DNA of 64,000 nucleotides. It comes from Pseudorasbora parva (taxonomy: Eukaryota; Chordata; Actinopteri; Cypriniformes; Gobionidae). The notes below the pieces were generated by a model. It was not told the origin of the DNA. It searched no databases and worked only from the letters and a program-made list of their open reading frames with translations. Both the position numbers and the translations under genes were made by a program. The DNA lies in the NCBI RefSeq assembly GCF_024679245.1, contig NC_090177.1, positions 21,093,950-21,157,949 of the forward strand, given 5' to 3'. Positions within the stretch are counted from its first letter, which is position 1, and each line of letters opens with the position of its first letter. Shown here in pieces: positions 24,421 to 42,207 of the stretch.

Positions 24421-27409
24421 ATGTGCAGGTCAAGAAATGTTACACTCTCTATCCTCTCCACATCCTCCTTGTGTATATGCAGAGGGTAGAGTGTTTAGTG
24501 ACTACTCAGTGACATCTACCGTCAACTTTTTTACCGGTGTAAAAGTACCGGTGACAACCCTAATTATTGTTATTATAAGGAGCATATTGATCATAATCAT
24601 TTACAGGCTGTGCACTGAATGTCCAAATAAAAGTAATTGTGTTATAAAACACACTGAAGAAGATTATTGAGGAGGAAACAGATTCTACAAACATTCAAAT
24701 AAATTAATTAATAAATAAACAGATGGGCAAAAGCTTTATAAGAGTCTTTTGCCATACATTTTGCAATTCAATGTGCTCTTTTGTGCTGCTGTCAAGGGCA
24801 TGAATAAGCATTTATTTTAATTATTTGAACTAATCTGCTCAACAAAAGGCCAGAGCAAGCAGCTCCTTCAACAATAAAATATAATGATGATAGCTATTCA
24901 TTTAATAATAGTATTTAATTGATTCAGCTTATGCTGATTACATGTATTGAGGGAACAGCTGTTAGGCACCTGTGACGAGTGACTTTTTCAGGAAAAAATA
25001 TTCCCTAGAATATATCTAAAAATTAAATAGAAGCTGAAATATCAGCTAATAATCTACAATTTTTTTTAGGGTCGTCACTAGCAATTATTTTAATGATCAG
25101 ATCCAATAATAATTGGTTATATCAAAAGCAAGTAATCATATGGTTTTATTGAACAACACTGTTTATATTATGTATACTTAATGTATGTTAAGAATCAACT
25201 TATGTACATTAGGTATTTAACAAATGCCTGCATAGGTCGCCCACAGCCACAGCACAGTATCTTTGTTACACTTTACAGCATGATCAAATCCTTGTTTTTT
25301 CCTACTTTTAATTCAAACTCACAAACTTCTTTATGATAAAAATGCTAGAGCAAGGGTTTAAACTTTTCTTTTGAAATCGCAATGAAAAACCATTTGCATA
25401 TGTAGACTTTATTTGCATTCCCAAATGAACGTTATTGAAAACCCAAGCAAACAGCACACGCAGAGACGGAGTTCATGAGGAGCAGCATTTACTGTGAAGG
25501 GAGCCACTCTGAGACGCTGGAGGAAAAAACAAAACCTGCACACATGTAAATAATTAAAGCATCATTCGTGCTTGACTCTGAAACCCGCAGAGCATACTTA
25601 TTTAATTTCCCAACAGCTTTATGTTATGTTACATCTTAAATTGTTTAAATATATCGTGCAGCCTTAGAAAATTGTCTAATAATGCGGTTCGTGGATCCTC
25701 GCCCTTGGAATACGCCATTTCCAGTATTTTCCGGTTAACTTTCTTTAATTTCAACTTTATCGCAACAGAGTACTCTGGTTCATAAAACCTTTAGTATATA
25801 AATAATACTCAAATAACACTAATATGGACCTCCTCAACTGAAAAATTATTTCATGTGGAAAATGTATTGAGAATTGTGGATGATCAGTAAAAAAAAAAAT
25901 AATAATATGAGAGCGTCAACCCTGATTTAGTAAGCAACAGTTGTGTCAAATCCTGAAATATATAAAGTTGTATCAATTGGCCATGTTGATTCTACACATT
26001 TCATCTGCAATAATAATCTGAACATCTCTGCCAGCAGGCTATAATTGAGTAGAGAATTGCTTCCCAGCTATAATGTTATAATACCAACAGCCTTGTTGAT
26101 GAGGCCCTCAAGACATTGTACTGCAATTCGATCAAAGCACTTGTGCAAACCAAATTATTTCAGAGTAACAATAACAAATATGGATTTTGCTAAGCTTGCA
26201 AGTAAAAATGTACATTGGTTTCAAATTAGATCTACTCAGTGGGAGACCCAACAAATAGCCTCTGCTTGAGTAGCTTATAAATTTAAATTTATGCATCAAC
26301 TAAATGAGAGACAGTTAAATAGCCTATTCGCTAGGCCAACTACTAGGAAAACCTTTATAAAAATAGAGGAAAACAAATTAAAACAAAAACAACAGCAAAA
26401 AGCCCTAAATGGATACTGTGGTATGATAATGGCTCAAGTACTACTAATGCGAAACTCTTGCCGTAGCCTGACTTGGACGTGTCATACAAATTAACTTTTC
26501 AGCATGAGAGCACTTATCGAACCGAGTGCTGCCAGCAGAGGATAATGCTTCAGCTATATCACAATAATAAATTATAATAGTCACAACACATCTTTGAGTA
26601 CCACTACCTGCCATTTCATCAACCTACTCTAGCTGAAAAAGCCAAGTGGATGATGACTTGCTCAAATAATATCTTTTGACTCAAAGGTCCAAAAGCAGTT
26701 GCTGCTAGTTAAGTAGTTGGGCCAGAGATAGAAAGTAGGGCAGCCAAGCTCATGAGAGCAAAAGACACCAGTGATTTCTTGGCTATATAGTACAAATTGA
26801 CAGTTTAAGTTACATATCATAAAGGTCACTACAGTACCAATCAATCTTTTGAATACAGCCTAACGCCCATTGCACCATCAAATATTTACATTCACTTTAC
26901 AGAATTAGTTTCATACGAATTGTCCGGATACATTTACACAGCTCACATGACTATGAAAAATTAAAAGGCTAACGACAATGGACTGATTGTTCTAGATCGT
27001 TTCGCTTCGGATTGTTCATTGTTGATGTGCGACTCATCAAAACGCCTCAGTGAATCAAGTCCATGATGTCTTTGGGTTCAAGGGTCCCTCCTCCTGTTCT
27101 CACGAAGGATCTCATGAATGTAGTGACCCAACAACTGATTCCTTACAAGTGAAAGAGCTACAAATTACCATCTTGAATATTAAATACACAGATCAAAGCA
27201 AATAGGTCCTCTGCATGCACACACTTACACCATGTGTGATTACATTCGATTTGTGTAATGTCTTTGGCACATCTTCCACGCATGTGCCGCCAGACCACTC
27301 TATCATAATAAAAATGTCCATATATGATTGAACCACTGAAAGTGGCATGGCAGATCTCTTTGTTACTACATTACTGCTGAACTCATGCAAAGTGTGCAAA
27401 GTGCTCTTA
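24421..27409. other. Intergenic, nothing recognised
   Basis: AT-rich. Scattered short ORFs without family resemblance. I specifically see no SERINC-type membrane-protein exon, which the human gene order would predict between ttpal and pkig. Confidence 0.4.
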
Positions 27410-28090
27410 AAGGGATAGCTCACCCAAAAATGTGCATTCTGTCATCATTTACTCGTTTAAACCAACAATGAAACAACATAGAAACAAATGAAGATTTTCT
27501 TTAACAAACTCTTATTACTTTTTCACACAATCACAATTTGTATGTTTTAAAAAAGTGTAAATAAGCATTGTAAAATAAATTAATTTGAAACACATCAAAT
27601 ATGGTAAAAGGAAGCTCAGGAAGCTCCAAATGTGGTTGATTGGACTTTCAATGTACAGATAAAAATGATGAGAGAATAATACAAAAATCTTATTGAGTTG
27701 GAACATGAGAATGAGTTATTGATAAAAGAATGTTCATTTTCTGGATTAACTAACATTTAATAATCTCTAGTATGCATGTCTCTGACAAGTTCCTCATATG
27801 AGGTACACTTCCTTCTCTTGTAAATATGAGAGCACATAAAAGGTTTTTGCGCAATAAAATACTACTGGTTTTGCATAAAGTGATAGTTAAAAATATAAAT
27901 TCTGTAATCGTTCACTCATGTTGTCAGGCAGACTGCCTTTCATGATGTGTCATGAAGAGTCACTAAAAGAGTAAGATTGTCAATCCTTTACAAACTGCCA
28001 AAAATCTCTTTTCGTTGTCCACATAACATGATTAGCCTACAACATGATGGTAGGCACATTGTAATTTTAGGGTGAACGGTCCCTTTAAGG
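27410..28090. repeat. Two decayed foldback MITEs of the TTCACCC family
   Basis: First copy: AAAGGGATAGCTCACCCAAA (about 27413), with a weak right end at about 27760. Second: about 27890-28088, ending TTTTAGGGTGAACGGTCCCT. Confidence 0.5.
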
Positions 28091-29874
28091 TCTTTGAATA
28101 TAAATTAGCAAATGTTTTCGCCTATAAAAGCAGGAACACTTGGGAAACAATGGCCAAGTAAAGAAAAACAACCGAGACATTTTCTAAAACCACTATCAAC
28201 TCATTTGGATGAAGGAACATTTAAAGTTTCTTTAAAAAAATGGGTATGTAAGAATTAATTGTTTAGAATGTTAGAAATAAGCAAAATAAGCCCTTACATC
28301 ACTAAGTTACTTGAAAGTCTATACAATAAGGCGTCACTCACACATGACAACAAAACTGCAATTGAGCCTCAATCTTTATGCATTTGTTTAGCATAATACA
28401 TCAAGAAAGTAATGGGTGAAGGTGAATGTTTTGTTACATATGAAACGACTGTTATTTCGCTACCAAAACTACGTCGACTGCAATCACCCATCATTACTGT
28501 AACAAACACTAACCTGGATCCGCTTTACTTTCTTCCACTTGTTACAGCGCCATTCACTCTTTGTTGTTATTCCCCTTCATTTCCAAAAGCATTCCCAAAT
28601 TCCACACACCGATTCAATTGATTTCTATAGATCTGTTCCGAGATTCCAAGTCCAATTCAACGCTCCTCTGACAGTCTATTGAACACAATAAGGAGGAGGG
28701 TTAAGGCTTTAAACAGCTGTTTCCAAAATGGAGTGATCCCACAGCCAATCACACTCCGTCTGCTCTCTTACCAACAACAGCACTTCTCGTGTTCCCGCGG
28801 CGCTGCTTGCATGCTAAAACTGTGACTTTGAATAATTTGCATTTTTTAAATGTTTTGAGAGATTTATGAAAAGGAGCAAGTTTCCAAGCAGGAGGCGAGC
28901 AGGTGACCACGCGTGCTGAATACCATTTCAAAATTGCCATGGTAACCACAGTTTCCGCCAAAAATATCAAAATTAGTGATTGTTTCTATTATAAACGGTG
29001 GCTACGTAGCCACCATTGTCAGCAAAATAAACAAATGAAGCTGAAGCTATATACTTTTAAGATATTATGTACGGTGTTTTCCTGTAATTATGGGGTTTAG
29101 TATTAATGTGCCTCTGAAGACGAACTGTATTCCCTTTACCAGCTATAAGGGGAAAAAAAGGGTGCCAGTTTATCAAATGGTGTATGGCTCCACCTTCTGG
29201 CAAACTCCATAATAAACTCATTTTCCGCCGTTGACGTCTATGGAATAGCTCTGTCCATTTCTTTTACTGCCTATGTAATAAACAGCACTTCTTCAGTCAA
29301 GCAAAAATAACAGAATGAACTCTTTTAAAATTATGTTTATTAACCGTTTCCACAAACAGAAATAATAAAGTATTTAAATAAAAAGATATGGCTACAATAC
29401 TGATATCAAACATAAGGCTTAAAAAACGAAGGCATAAATGTGCTCCGTAATACAAAAAATTAAATTACAATCTTTAATATTTAAAATAAAATCAACCAGT
29501 TGTCTATACAAGGTACACAACATTTAAGATTTATTTCGATTTGAACTATTTTGGCAAATGACAACATACAATCATACAATGTGAATTTTATATTGGCCAC
29601 TCAACTTTAAAAATGTTGTGTAGTCGAAATGTAAAGAAATATACTGAGCATATATGCGCATCAGCTTAATATACTGTAAACATACAACTATCTGACAACT
29701 ACCTTGCTTTATGTAACTTATATGGACAAAGGTATTGTGTGTACAGAAAGTCAATTGTAAATTCTGTAATGCTCATTTGTGAAAAGTAAAAGAAAAAAAT
29801 AGACTTGTTTAATCCCCAAATCAGAAAGAAACATGGTAATTATATTATTTTCTAAAGCTTCCACAAAAGAGGGT

Positions 29875-30030
29875 TTTAGTGATGATGTCATTTTTGGTTC
29901 CCCAAAGAATCTTTCAGTAAACAGTTCTTAAAAGAACCCTTTTTTCTTAGTGTGAAGAACATTTAAATAATCTTTTTCCTTTTATGCGATGGAAAGGTTC
30001 TATGGATGTTAAAGGTTATTTTTAGTAAAA
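29875..30030. repeat. Partial copy of the AAAGGTTCTT MITE
   Basis: Shares TTTTGGTTCCCCAAAGAA, AAAGAACCCTTTT and ATGGAAAGGTTCTATGGATG with the element at 19541. Termini eroded. Confidence 0.6.
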
Positions 30031-30537
30031 TAATTATTCTCTGTACTGAGGCTTTTACATTTTAAAAAAATTGCACATTGTTACTGCATTGTATTTAATT
30101 GACGTGGGTGATTATCTCTAAAGTACAAATATAAATAAGCAAATGACTAATTCTAAATAATCAAAATATTCCCTAAATCAAGGCGAGCATTATTTGAGAT
30201 GTAACATAAAATTACGTAGCACTGAAAACTATTTTAGACATTTCAATGCTCACTGTGAAACTGAGACTGATTATATATTAAAACACAGGGCTCCTTCTCA
30301 AAAGGATATTGTTTGGATGGCTATTAAGTAAATTATTTTGAATCAAGTTTTTAAAACACAGGGTTACCAGGTTTAGCCAAAGCAATGAGTATATATAGCC
30401 AGCATTTAAGTGGCTATCTGTACCAGATCTTTTAAACGGTTAGACTGATCCGGTGACCTCGTCACAATGTGAATACACAGTTGGTCAACATAGCTAAACA
30501 AATGTTTCAAAAGATCCACTTGCATATTGCCAGGAGA

Positions 30538-30816
30538 TCAGTAACAATAATAAAGCTGGGAACGCAGATGTCTAAAGGTGTCCTCTCCATGTGCGCCAGC
30601 TTGCTCTCCCTCAAACAGCATGGAGTCTGGCAGAATGACGCCCTCCAGAGGATCAGGCTGACAGAACTCCACCACAAACTCTTCTTCGGCCTCCAGCAGC
30701 ATTCTGGACCAGGCAGACATGTCAAGTCTTCCAGCTACTCCTCCATACTCTTGAGGCAGGACAGATTGAGGAATGACTCGATGGAGAGAGGCCAGGTCTG
30801 AGCCATGCAGGACATA
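30538..30816 (-). CDS. ttpal: ttpal terminal coding exon 4
   Basis: Encodes residues 250-341 (YVLHGSDLASLH to QLYYCY), stop TGA at 30540-30538. The acceptor is CTCAACAG/TATGTC. Probable 3' UTR extends leftward; a minus-strand AATAAA at 29535-29530 followed by GU-rich sequence is a candidate poly(A) site, and would place an old MITE (29875-30030) inside the UTR. Confidence 0.93.
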   Translation of the reverse strand, partial: YVLHGSDLASLHRVIPQSVLPQEYGGVAGRLDMSAWSRMLLEAEEEFVVEFCQPDPLEGVILPDSMLFEGEQAGAHGEDTFRHLRSQLYYCY

Positions 30817-33800
30817 CTGTTGAGGAAAGAAAGAACCTTGTTTCTATGCTAGAAATGTCTACGTGTAAATACTAGGATAAGTAGCTAATTACTTACCCTC
30901 TCTGCCATTTTCTCTTTCAGAAATGGCTTAATTATCGCAAAAATACCCTTGAAGATCCGTGGCTCATTTATAATGTTTACAGCCTTTATTCTGATAGGGA
31001 AGCCATCCTGAAACACAAAAAATCAGATCAGTACTCATGCCAAAATCAATGACTTCATCATAATTAATCAGTTTTTTCAATATCTTACTTGAAGGATACC
31101 AACAACTTTCTTTGCCAAAAGTGGACCAGGATTAGAGGCTTGAGAGAGGCCAACTCCCCCATAATCCACAAGGATAACAATTCCATTCACTTGGGTTTCC
31201 TCAGGCTGAATCAGCTTCTCTAATGTCAAATAAATAGCTCGAATGTTGTCCACAAATGGGTAATCATTAGGCTTCCATTTACCTAGGAAAGCGAAAGACA
31301 AAAAAAGCCTTGTTTTTTAATTGCTCACAGCAATATTGGGGCTATATATTTACCGAAGATCAAAGTCAGCATTAAAGGGGAATTATAATATAAGTTTTTC
31401 TTCTCTATTGTAACAAATACAGGAGTGAAACGGCTTCTTAAACAAGACAAAAAATTAGGCACAGGAAGAGATATTGTCTATCTGAATGGATTGTTGTGAT
31501 CTCATGCTTGACAGGTTGCTGGAATGATTATTGCCAAGCTCTCGTGCTGGCGAACAACATAAGATATTACTGTGTTAATCAATAAAGTATTTATATAATA
31601 AAAAATGGCAACAATAATGACATCAAATGTAAGGCATGAAACTAAGGCATAAAATGTGCTCAGTAAAACAAAAATAAAACATCCCTTAATATTTCCCCTA
31701 AATATTAAAAATAAAACATACCAGTTATAGTTTAAATACTATAACAATACGTGCGCACAAAATTAAAGATTAATGCCCATCTAAACTATTTTGGCAAATT
31801 ACTAAATATATAAAAACACATTTTTATATTGACCACACAACTGTTTTGAAGTCAAGATATAAAGAAGTACACAGATAAATAATTTATAATAAACATTGCA
31901 CTACTCTATAAAAATAGGAATTATCCATTTTAATTTCATGGTGACTTAAAGTGAAATATAAGCAGCATTCTGATTAAAGTTAAGGCACAGATTTTATGGT
32001 GTATTCTACTTCAAGTTTTATTAATCATATCCAAAGGTTTAGAAAAAAAGTGTCTTGTTATAACTACAGCCGTGCCTGTGGCCAAAAGTATTAGCAGTTA
32101 TAAGTTGGCTGCTTCAGCGAGTGATCAGATGTATTTTAAATAACTGCAAAAAGCTTCATTGGCCAAAAAGAGTCCTTTTTCACAAAAAATAAAATAAAAT
32201 AAAAATTACGTTTTTTTGGCCCTGGCAAAAAATGACCAGCTAACATCATTTAACTAATGATATCCTATCATCAGCACATGGGAAAGTGTGACCGAGTATA
32301 AGTCAGAATCATTCTGATTGGATTATAAGAGCAGACTGATTGATGGAGGGGGAAAAATGCTTCCAAACATTGTGTTCTTCTGTTAGCAATGGATACCTCC
32401 AAAGAAAGTTGTACAGAGTACAGACATCATTGCTTTGCATGCATCAAAATTTCCTCAAATGCAAGGAAATTGCTGCAAAGAAAATTGCACCTGAAATAAC
32501 TCTTTAATCATCAAGGAGAGAGATTCAACTGCACTGAAGAAGGTTTCAGGACATCCTAGAGTGTCCAGCAAGTGCCAGGACTGTCTGCTCCTGAGGAATC
32601 AGCTATGGTATAGTGTCACCATCAGTGCAGAGCTTGCTCAACACTGGCCGCAGGTGGATATAAATGAATCTACACGCACAGTAAGGCCAAGACTTTTGTA
32701 CAATGGCCTGATGTCAAGAAGGGCAGCATAGAAGCCTCTACTCTCTATGAAAAAGGTTGACAGACTGAAATTCTGCAGGACGTATAAGGATTGGACAGGT
32801 GCAAAATGTATTCTCTCTGATGAAGCCCCCTTCCGATTGTTTGGGACATCTGGAAAATCGACTGGGAAAAAAAAAGAAGATGACCGTAACCATGATTTCT
32901 GAATCGTGCCAACAGTAAAGCATCCCGAGACCCTCTTTGAGTGGGTTTGTTGTTAAAACAAAAGAGACGTTTTATACCACTGCCTGGTATAAAACGTCCT
33001 GCAAGAACATGTCTCCCAACGATCCAGGAGAAATTTGGTGATGATCCTTGAATTTCCCAGCATTATGTAGCACCATGTCTCAAAGCGAGAGTGATAATCA
33101 GGGGCGTCGGACTGGGGGGATAAAGGCTACCGAGTACCCAGGGCCCGAGGCTGGGGGGGGGCCCTTTAGAAGTCAGTTAGTCAGTAGTTTTCTATACATT
33201 AATTAGAGTGTGGCTTATTTTGATTACGTTTTAAGTGTTTTTATGATAAAAATGCAATACCCCACCCATTGGTATCACTATGGTATTTGGTACGGGGGCC
33301 CAGCAAGATGGTTTGTAGCCAGGGCCCAAAATTTGGTGCTAAGCCGCTGGTGATAATGAAGTGTCTCTGAGATCACTGCAGTGTCATTTTGCAACTCCCT
33401 GGATCTTAATCCTATAGAGAACCTGTGGTCAATCCTCAAAAGTTGAGAGGACAAGCTGAAGTCAACAAATTGGATCAGCTCTAAGCACTAATAAGGTAAG
33501 AATGGATCGCCAGTATTCAGGACTTGGCTCAGAAGCTGATTTTGCATGTCCGAGCAAATCGCAGAGATTATGAAGAAGGGTCAACACGGTAAATATTTAG
33601 TCTTTACATATATCAAATTTTGCCAATAAAAGTCTTTAAAACATAATATGAATTGTCTTTCAGTATAGAAAACGCACAGAAACGCATTAAAAAAATTATA
33701 CAAATACTGAAGCAGCAAACTTTGCAAAACACAAAATTTATGTGATCACTTTTGACCATGGCTGTATAAGCATGTCTGCATCAGTTGAATCATTACCTGG

Positions 33801-34238
33801 CCGTAAACACAGTATGTAGCGGCCATGAGGGTCTGGTCTGGGAAGGACAGTGAGAAAACCCAGGTCTAGGACGTGTTTGACTGTAGAGGGCTTCAGGTCC
33901 TGGAACACCTCAGGCCAGGCTTTCCGGTTGGCATGATAATTCAAGAGAAGCTGAAGGGCCCGGTCATAATCAAACTTTCTAGCCCTGAGGAAACGCAGAA
34001 GAAATGCATCGTCTAACCGTGTCCTCAGATTAGGGTGGTCTTTTAGTATCATATCTCGTAATGCCTGGACGTCCCGGAGCCTCCATTCAGGCTTCTCCTG
34101 GAGCTCTTCCCGTGCCTTGGCCACCAGTTCGGGAGTAAGGGTGCAGGCGTAGATGGGTGGGGGAGGAGCTGGGAAGCCTACACCCGCCACCGCTTCCCTT
34201 GGAGGGCCAAGATCAATGTGACCATTTTGGTCTGCCAT
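30538..34238 (-). CDS. ttpal: Alpha-tocopherol transfer protein-like (CRAL-TRIO protein)
   Basis: Coding join, minus strand: 34238-33797, 31282-31089, 31007-30897, 30816-30538 (1026 nt, 341 aa; human TTPAL is about 342). The family carries small hydrophobic ligands in the cytosol; the ligand of TTPAL itself is not well established. In sequence: a Pro-rich N-terminus (residues 20-30), a CRAL-TRIO N-terminal helical domain at about 45-110 with the DAFLLRFLRARKFD signature, then the lipid-binding CRAL-TRIO domain at about 130-290 (IRAIYLTLEKLI, VNGIVILVDYGGV, INEPRIFKGIFAIIKPFL, LHGSDL..LH, LPQEYGG). The C-terminus ends LRSQLYYCY. All junctions are canonical with phases 1, 0, 0. The start is the only upstream Met, and the paralogue TTPA lacks this N-terminal extension. 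The assignment is supported by its place downstream of hnf4a. Confidence 0.95.
30897..31007 (-). CDS. ttpal: ttpal coding exon 3
   Basis: Thirty-seven codons, DGFPIRIKAV to KEKMAER. The acceptor is GTTTCAG/GATGGC and the donor GAGAGG/gtaagt. It is too short to appear as a long ORF but is unmistakable in the family context. Confidence 0.92.
31089..31282 (-). CDS. ttpal: ttpal coding exon 2
   Basis: Encodes residues 149-212, the core of the CRAL-TRIO pocket (NIRAIYLTLEKLI to KKVVGILQ). The acceptor is TTCCTAG/GTAAATGG and the donor CTTCAA/gtaag. Confidence 0.92.
32067..33764 (+). pseudogene. Tc1-like transposon with decayed transposase, inside ttpal intron 1
   Basis: Terminal repeats are CAGCCGTGCCTGTGGCCAAA on the left and ACTTTTGACCATGGCTG on the right, each next to TA. 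The plus strand keeps transposase pieces: an N-terminal region near 32400-32700, SDEAPFRLFG (about 32817), VKHPETLFEWV (about 32918) and DLNPIENLWSILK (about 33403). Stops and frameshifts show it is dead. It is split by a 251-bp hAT MITE. Confidence 0.85.
33099..33349. mobile_element. 251-bp hAT MITE nested in the Tc1 element
   Basis: Starts CAGGGGCGTCGGACTGG and ends GCTAAGCCGCTG. A perfect 8-bp duplication GTGATAAT sits at 33091-33098 and 33350-33357. Confidence 0.88.
33797..34238 (-). CDS. ttpal: ttpal coding exon 1
   Basis: Encodes residues 1-147: the proline-rich start, the CRAL-TRIO N domain and the entry to the ligand domain (ending GRYILCLRPG). The donor is CCAG/gtaatg. The exon probably begins at 34241, three bases before the ATG, after TTTAATAG. 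Confidence 0.93.
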
Positions 34239-34802
34239 GGACTATTAAATATGGACACATGTAAATAACAGACATAGAGCAGTTTATGGGTAAGATTTAA
34301 TTTAGAAAATACAATCAAGCACTATATAAGGGTTGTTCTTCAGAAGTAGTGCCAATTCAGCTTTGTATGAAGCTGACATTTTTCATCTTTCCCCAAATGT
34401 ATTCTATATTTGTACTGCATCGTATTGTATGCCACAATGTGGTACAATTGTACAATATCAAAACAGTAGAAAATGTATCGTATTTGTGTACAACATTTTA
34501 GAACTATATACAGCTAGTGGTGGCCATTATAAAAGTAATCATGGCATTATTCCTTTTAAAACGAACAACTGTAGTTGGATTTGTATGCTTAAACAATGAC
34601 TGTATCATCATATGCACAAGAATACAAAATATTTTTAATAACCGACGTCAGACCCATAGCTAAACACAAATTAAATGATTTCTAATGCTAATGAAGCACT
34701 GCAATTAAATATATAGCCATGTATAATACTTTAAAATTCGCGTTGAAAGGCTGATGCTATTTACATAAACCGAACTGAAATCAAACAGTGAATATAACCA
34801 AC

Positions 34803-34880
34803 CTGCCAAAGAAATCGAGAAATCCGCAATCAGTTCCGTGTAGAAGGGCAAGGCGCTCTACCATTGGTCACCTTCTATCA
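34803..34880 (-). other. ttpal: Candidate non-coding first exon of ttpal
   Basis: A donor, TTTGGCAG/gttggt at 34803/34802, lies 560 bp upstream of the acceptor that precedes the ttpal ATG. The stretch above it is locally GC-richer. Its 5' limit is not visible. Inference from splice signals and position. Confidence 0.45.
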
Positions 34881-35150
34881 TGTGATGTATGACGCCAGAA
34901 GCGTTTATTCGGCATGTTTCCCCAAAGTTCCTTTCCCCGTAAAGCTGTCATTATATGATGTAAAACGTTTAGATATCTAGCAGCTAAATATCCTGATGCA
35001 ATTATAGTAATAAATCAGCAGTCTGAGTTACGCTGACTTGAACATCACTGAGGCTCTATCGTCCACAACGATCACAAGAATGGCTCACCCAATGGCGTGA
35101 GTTTGGGGGCGGGGCTATGGATTATTATTGGCCAATGACAGCAGGCAAAG
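34880..35150 (-). promoter_or_regulatory. ttpal promoter region with GC box and CCAAT palindrome
   Basis: Contains GGGGGCGGGG (35105-35114), an Sp1-type GC box, and the perfect palindrome ATTGGCCAAT (35127-35136), which gives an NF-Y CCAAT box on both strands. The combination suggests a housekeeping, possibly bidirectional promoter. I see no gene starting rightward from it, so the sites are assigned to ttpal. Confidence 0.45.
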
Positions 35151-36059
35151 CGAGTGCTCGGGGTTCTGGGAATCTGGGGGTTCTGGTGAAAATGTTTTTT
35201 TCCAAACCCAACCAATACGGATTTATGGTTATTTTGCAGTTAAAATGGTAATAATTCACACTTTCCTTCTTGATCGGTGGCATAATTGCAACGTTAAGTG
35301 ACTTGCTCTTTGTGATAAAATTCTACCTTTATCTTTCTTTCATATGCATTTAATACATTGTGTTACTTTGTCTCATCTTTTAGCCTAGCTGTTTGAAACA
35401 GTTGTGAAAATGTTTTAATTATATCTTCAACACACCAGATTTATTGGATTATAGATGTGATTAAGGTACGTGGAGCTCATTCAGCACATCTGGTCATATC
35501 ATTCCCTGACTGAGATTTCTTAAGAGAAACTATCAGTAAAGGCGCCTGCTTTATGAATTGTTTTATTGTCTTTTATCAGTGTTGAGCAGCACACACCCCC
35601 AGCACTAAAAATCCTTGACCATGCTCTGCCACGTAGGCTACACTCACTTTTATCATCTTGTTTTGAAGCAGGTTTTACTGCTGGAAATGATTATGAGCCT
35701 TAAAAGTTTTGAATTTTTTTGCTATCAAATAAGGTTTGTCATTTAGAAAGAAATGGACATGATCACATTTCAACTGCCTGTTAAAAAAAATCTTAGCTGG
35801 TCTTCCAAACTGACCTGATAAATGTCCTTTCTAAATTCAGACTAGCAAACCATTTTAAACTGGTTTAAGTTGCTTTTTCCAGAAGGGAATCAAAATATGT
35901 CTGCCAAATAAAAAAGCTTATTGGAATGTTTGTTCAGACCACCCACTGAAATTGTAGTATGCTGTTATAAATGTGCGTTGTTAGAATAGCAGCTTCTGTG
36001 ACTTAAAGATAAGATTCAAAAAGAGATATGAGCAAAAATAAACAGCACCACACTTTTAT
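35151..36059. other. Intergenic between the ttpal promoter and the hnf4a 3' end
   Basis: AT-rich. About 35790-35885 has AGCTGGTCTTCCAAACTG and AAACTGGTTTAAG words of a dispersed fish repeat. No gene seen. Confidence 0.5.
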
Positions 36060-36970
36060 GTAAAAATATAGCCTTGACATTTATTATAAGTTCACATTAA
36101 AAGTTTGAAATTGTCCTTCCCACTGAAGGCAGTAATTATTGGTAGTAAATGACCAATATTTAAAACTACAAATGAGTGTGACATTCTTTCCTGAAATATA
36201 CTGTGCATACACATCACTAAACTAGTCACAGTTAAGGGGTTGAGCAGGAGACAAAAATGTTTTTTAATCCTAAAATCATGACTTAGAATAGACTAAATGC
36301 ATTTATGAAAAAAGGAAATCATTATATTTACATTTTAAGTATGGCACATACAGAAAAATATGAATTGCACATACTCTTAGCATATATAAAATAATTACCA
36401 GCATTTTGGTAAATAATATTTCCAAGGCACCAAATGTTATATATTCTATCAGGCTATTGTAAAAGTACTATAAGAGCCAGTCAATTGTAGCAAGCTGTTA
36501 AAATACTGTACAATAAAAGCAAACATCCGATCACATTCAGGCCTGCTGTAACATTTATGGAACTCAAACTCATTGAAAGGAGAAGAAAACTTGCATAGCC
36601 TTTGTATTTTATGGTCCTTTCTGACTTTTTGAATGCTGTTGTGACCCCTTGGGTAGTATACATATGCACCACTAGTTCGTTCTAAACAAACAGCAAACAG
36701 ATGAGATGGGATGAACATATTTAAAGTGTGATTGTTGCACACTGTTAAACTCAACTATTTTGGTTTAAAGTCTTAAAATGGGAAAATCAGACACATTTCC
36801 ACAGTGTCTTTACTGAAAATCCTCAATTTAACAGCTAGTGAATATACATGTCAGTTTTACTGTGTCCAAATGTTTATGAGAATGTATTGTCATGCTTCGC
36901 ACAGCCTTTAAAAAGTACCAAGTTAAAACATTTTTAGATTTGAGCTTTTTAGCTTTGTTTCTCTAAGCAC
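36060..36970 (-). other. hnf4a: Probable hnf4a 3' UTR and poly(A) signal
   Basis: About 0.9 kb below the stop, a minus-strand AATAAA (36085-36080) is followed within 40 nt by a GU/U-rich stretch (GTGTGGTGCTGTTTATTTTT), the usual layout of a vertebrate cleavage site. ORFs inside this stretch (such as 36449-36754) look incidental. Confidence 0.5.

Positions 36971-42207
<5,237 letters not shown>

Noticed and set aside
30469..30801. 110-codon plus-strand ORF
   Set aside because: Antisense shadow of ttpal exon 4.
36449..36754. 101-codon minus-strand ORF below hnf4a
   Set aside because: Lies in the probable hnf4a 3' UTR, has no family resemblance and no own promoter.
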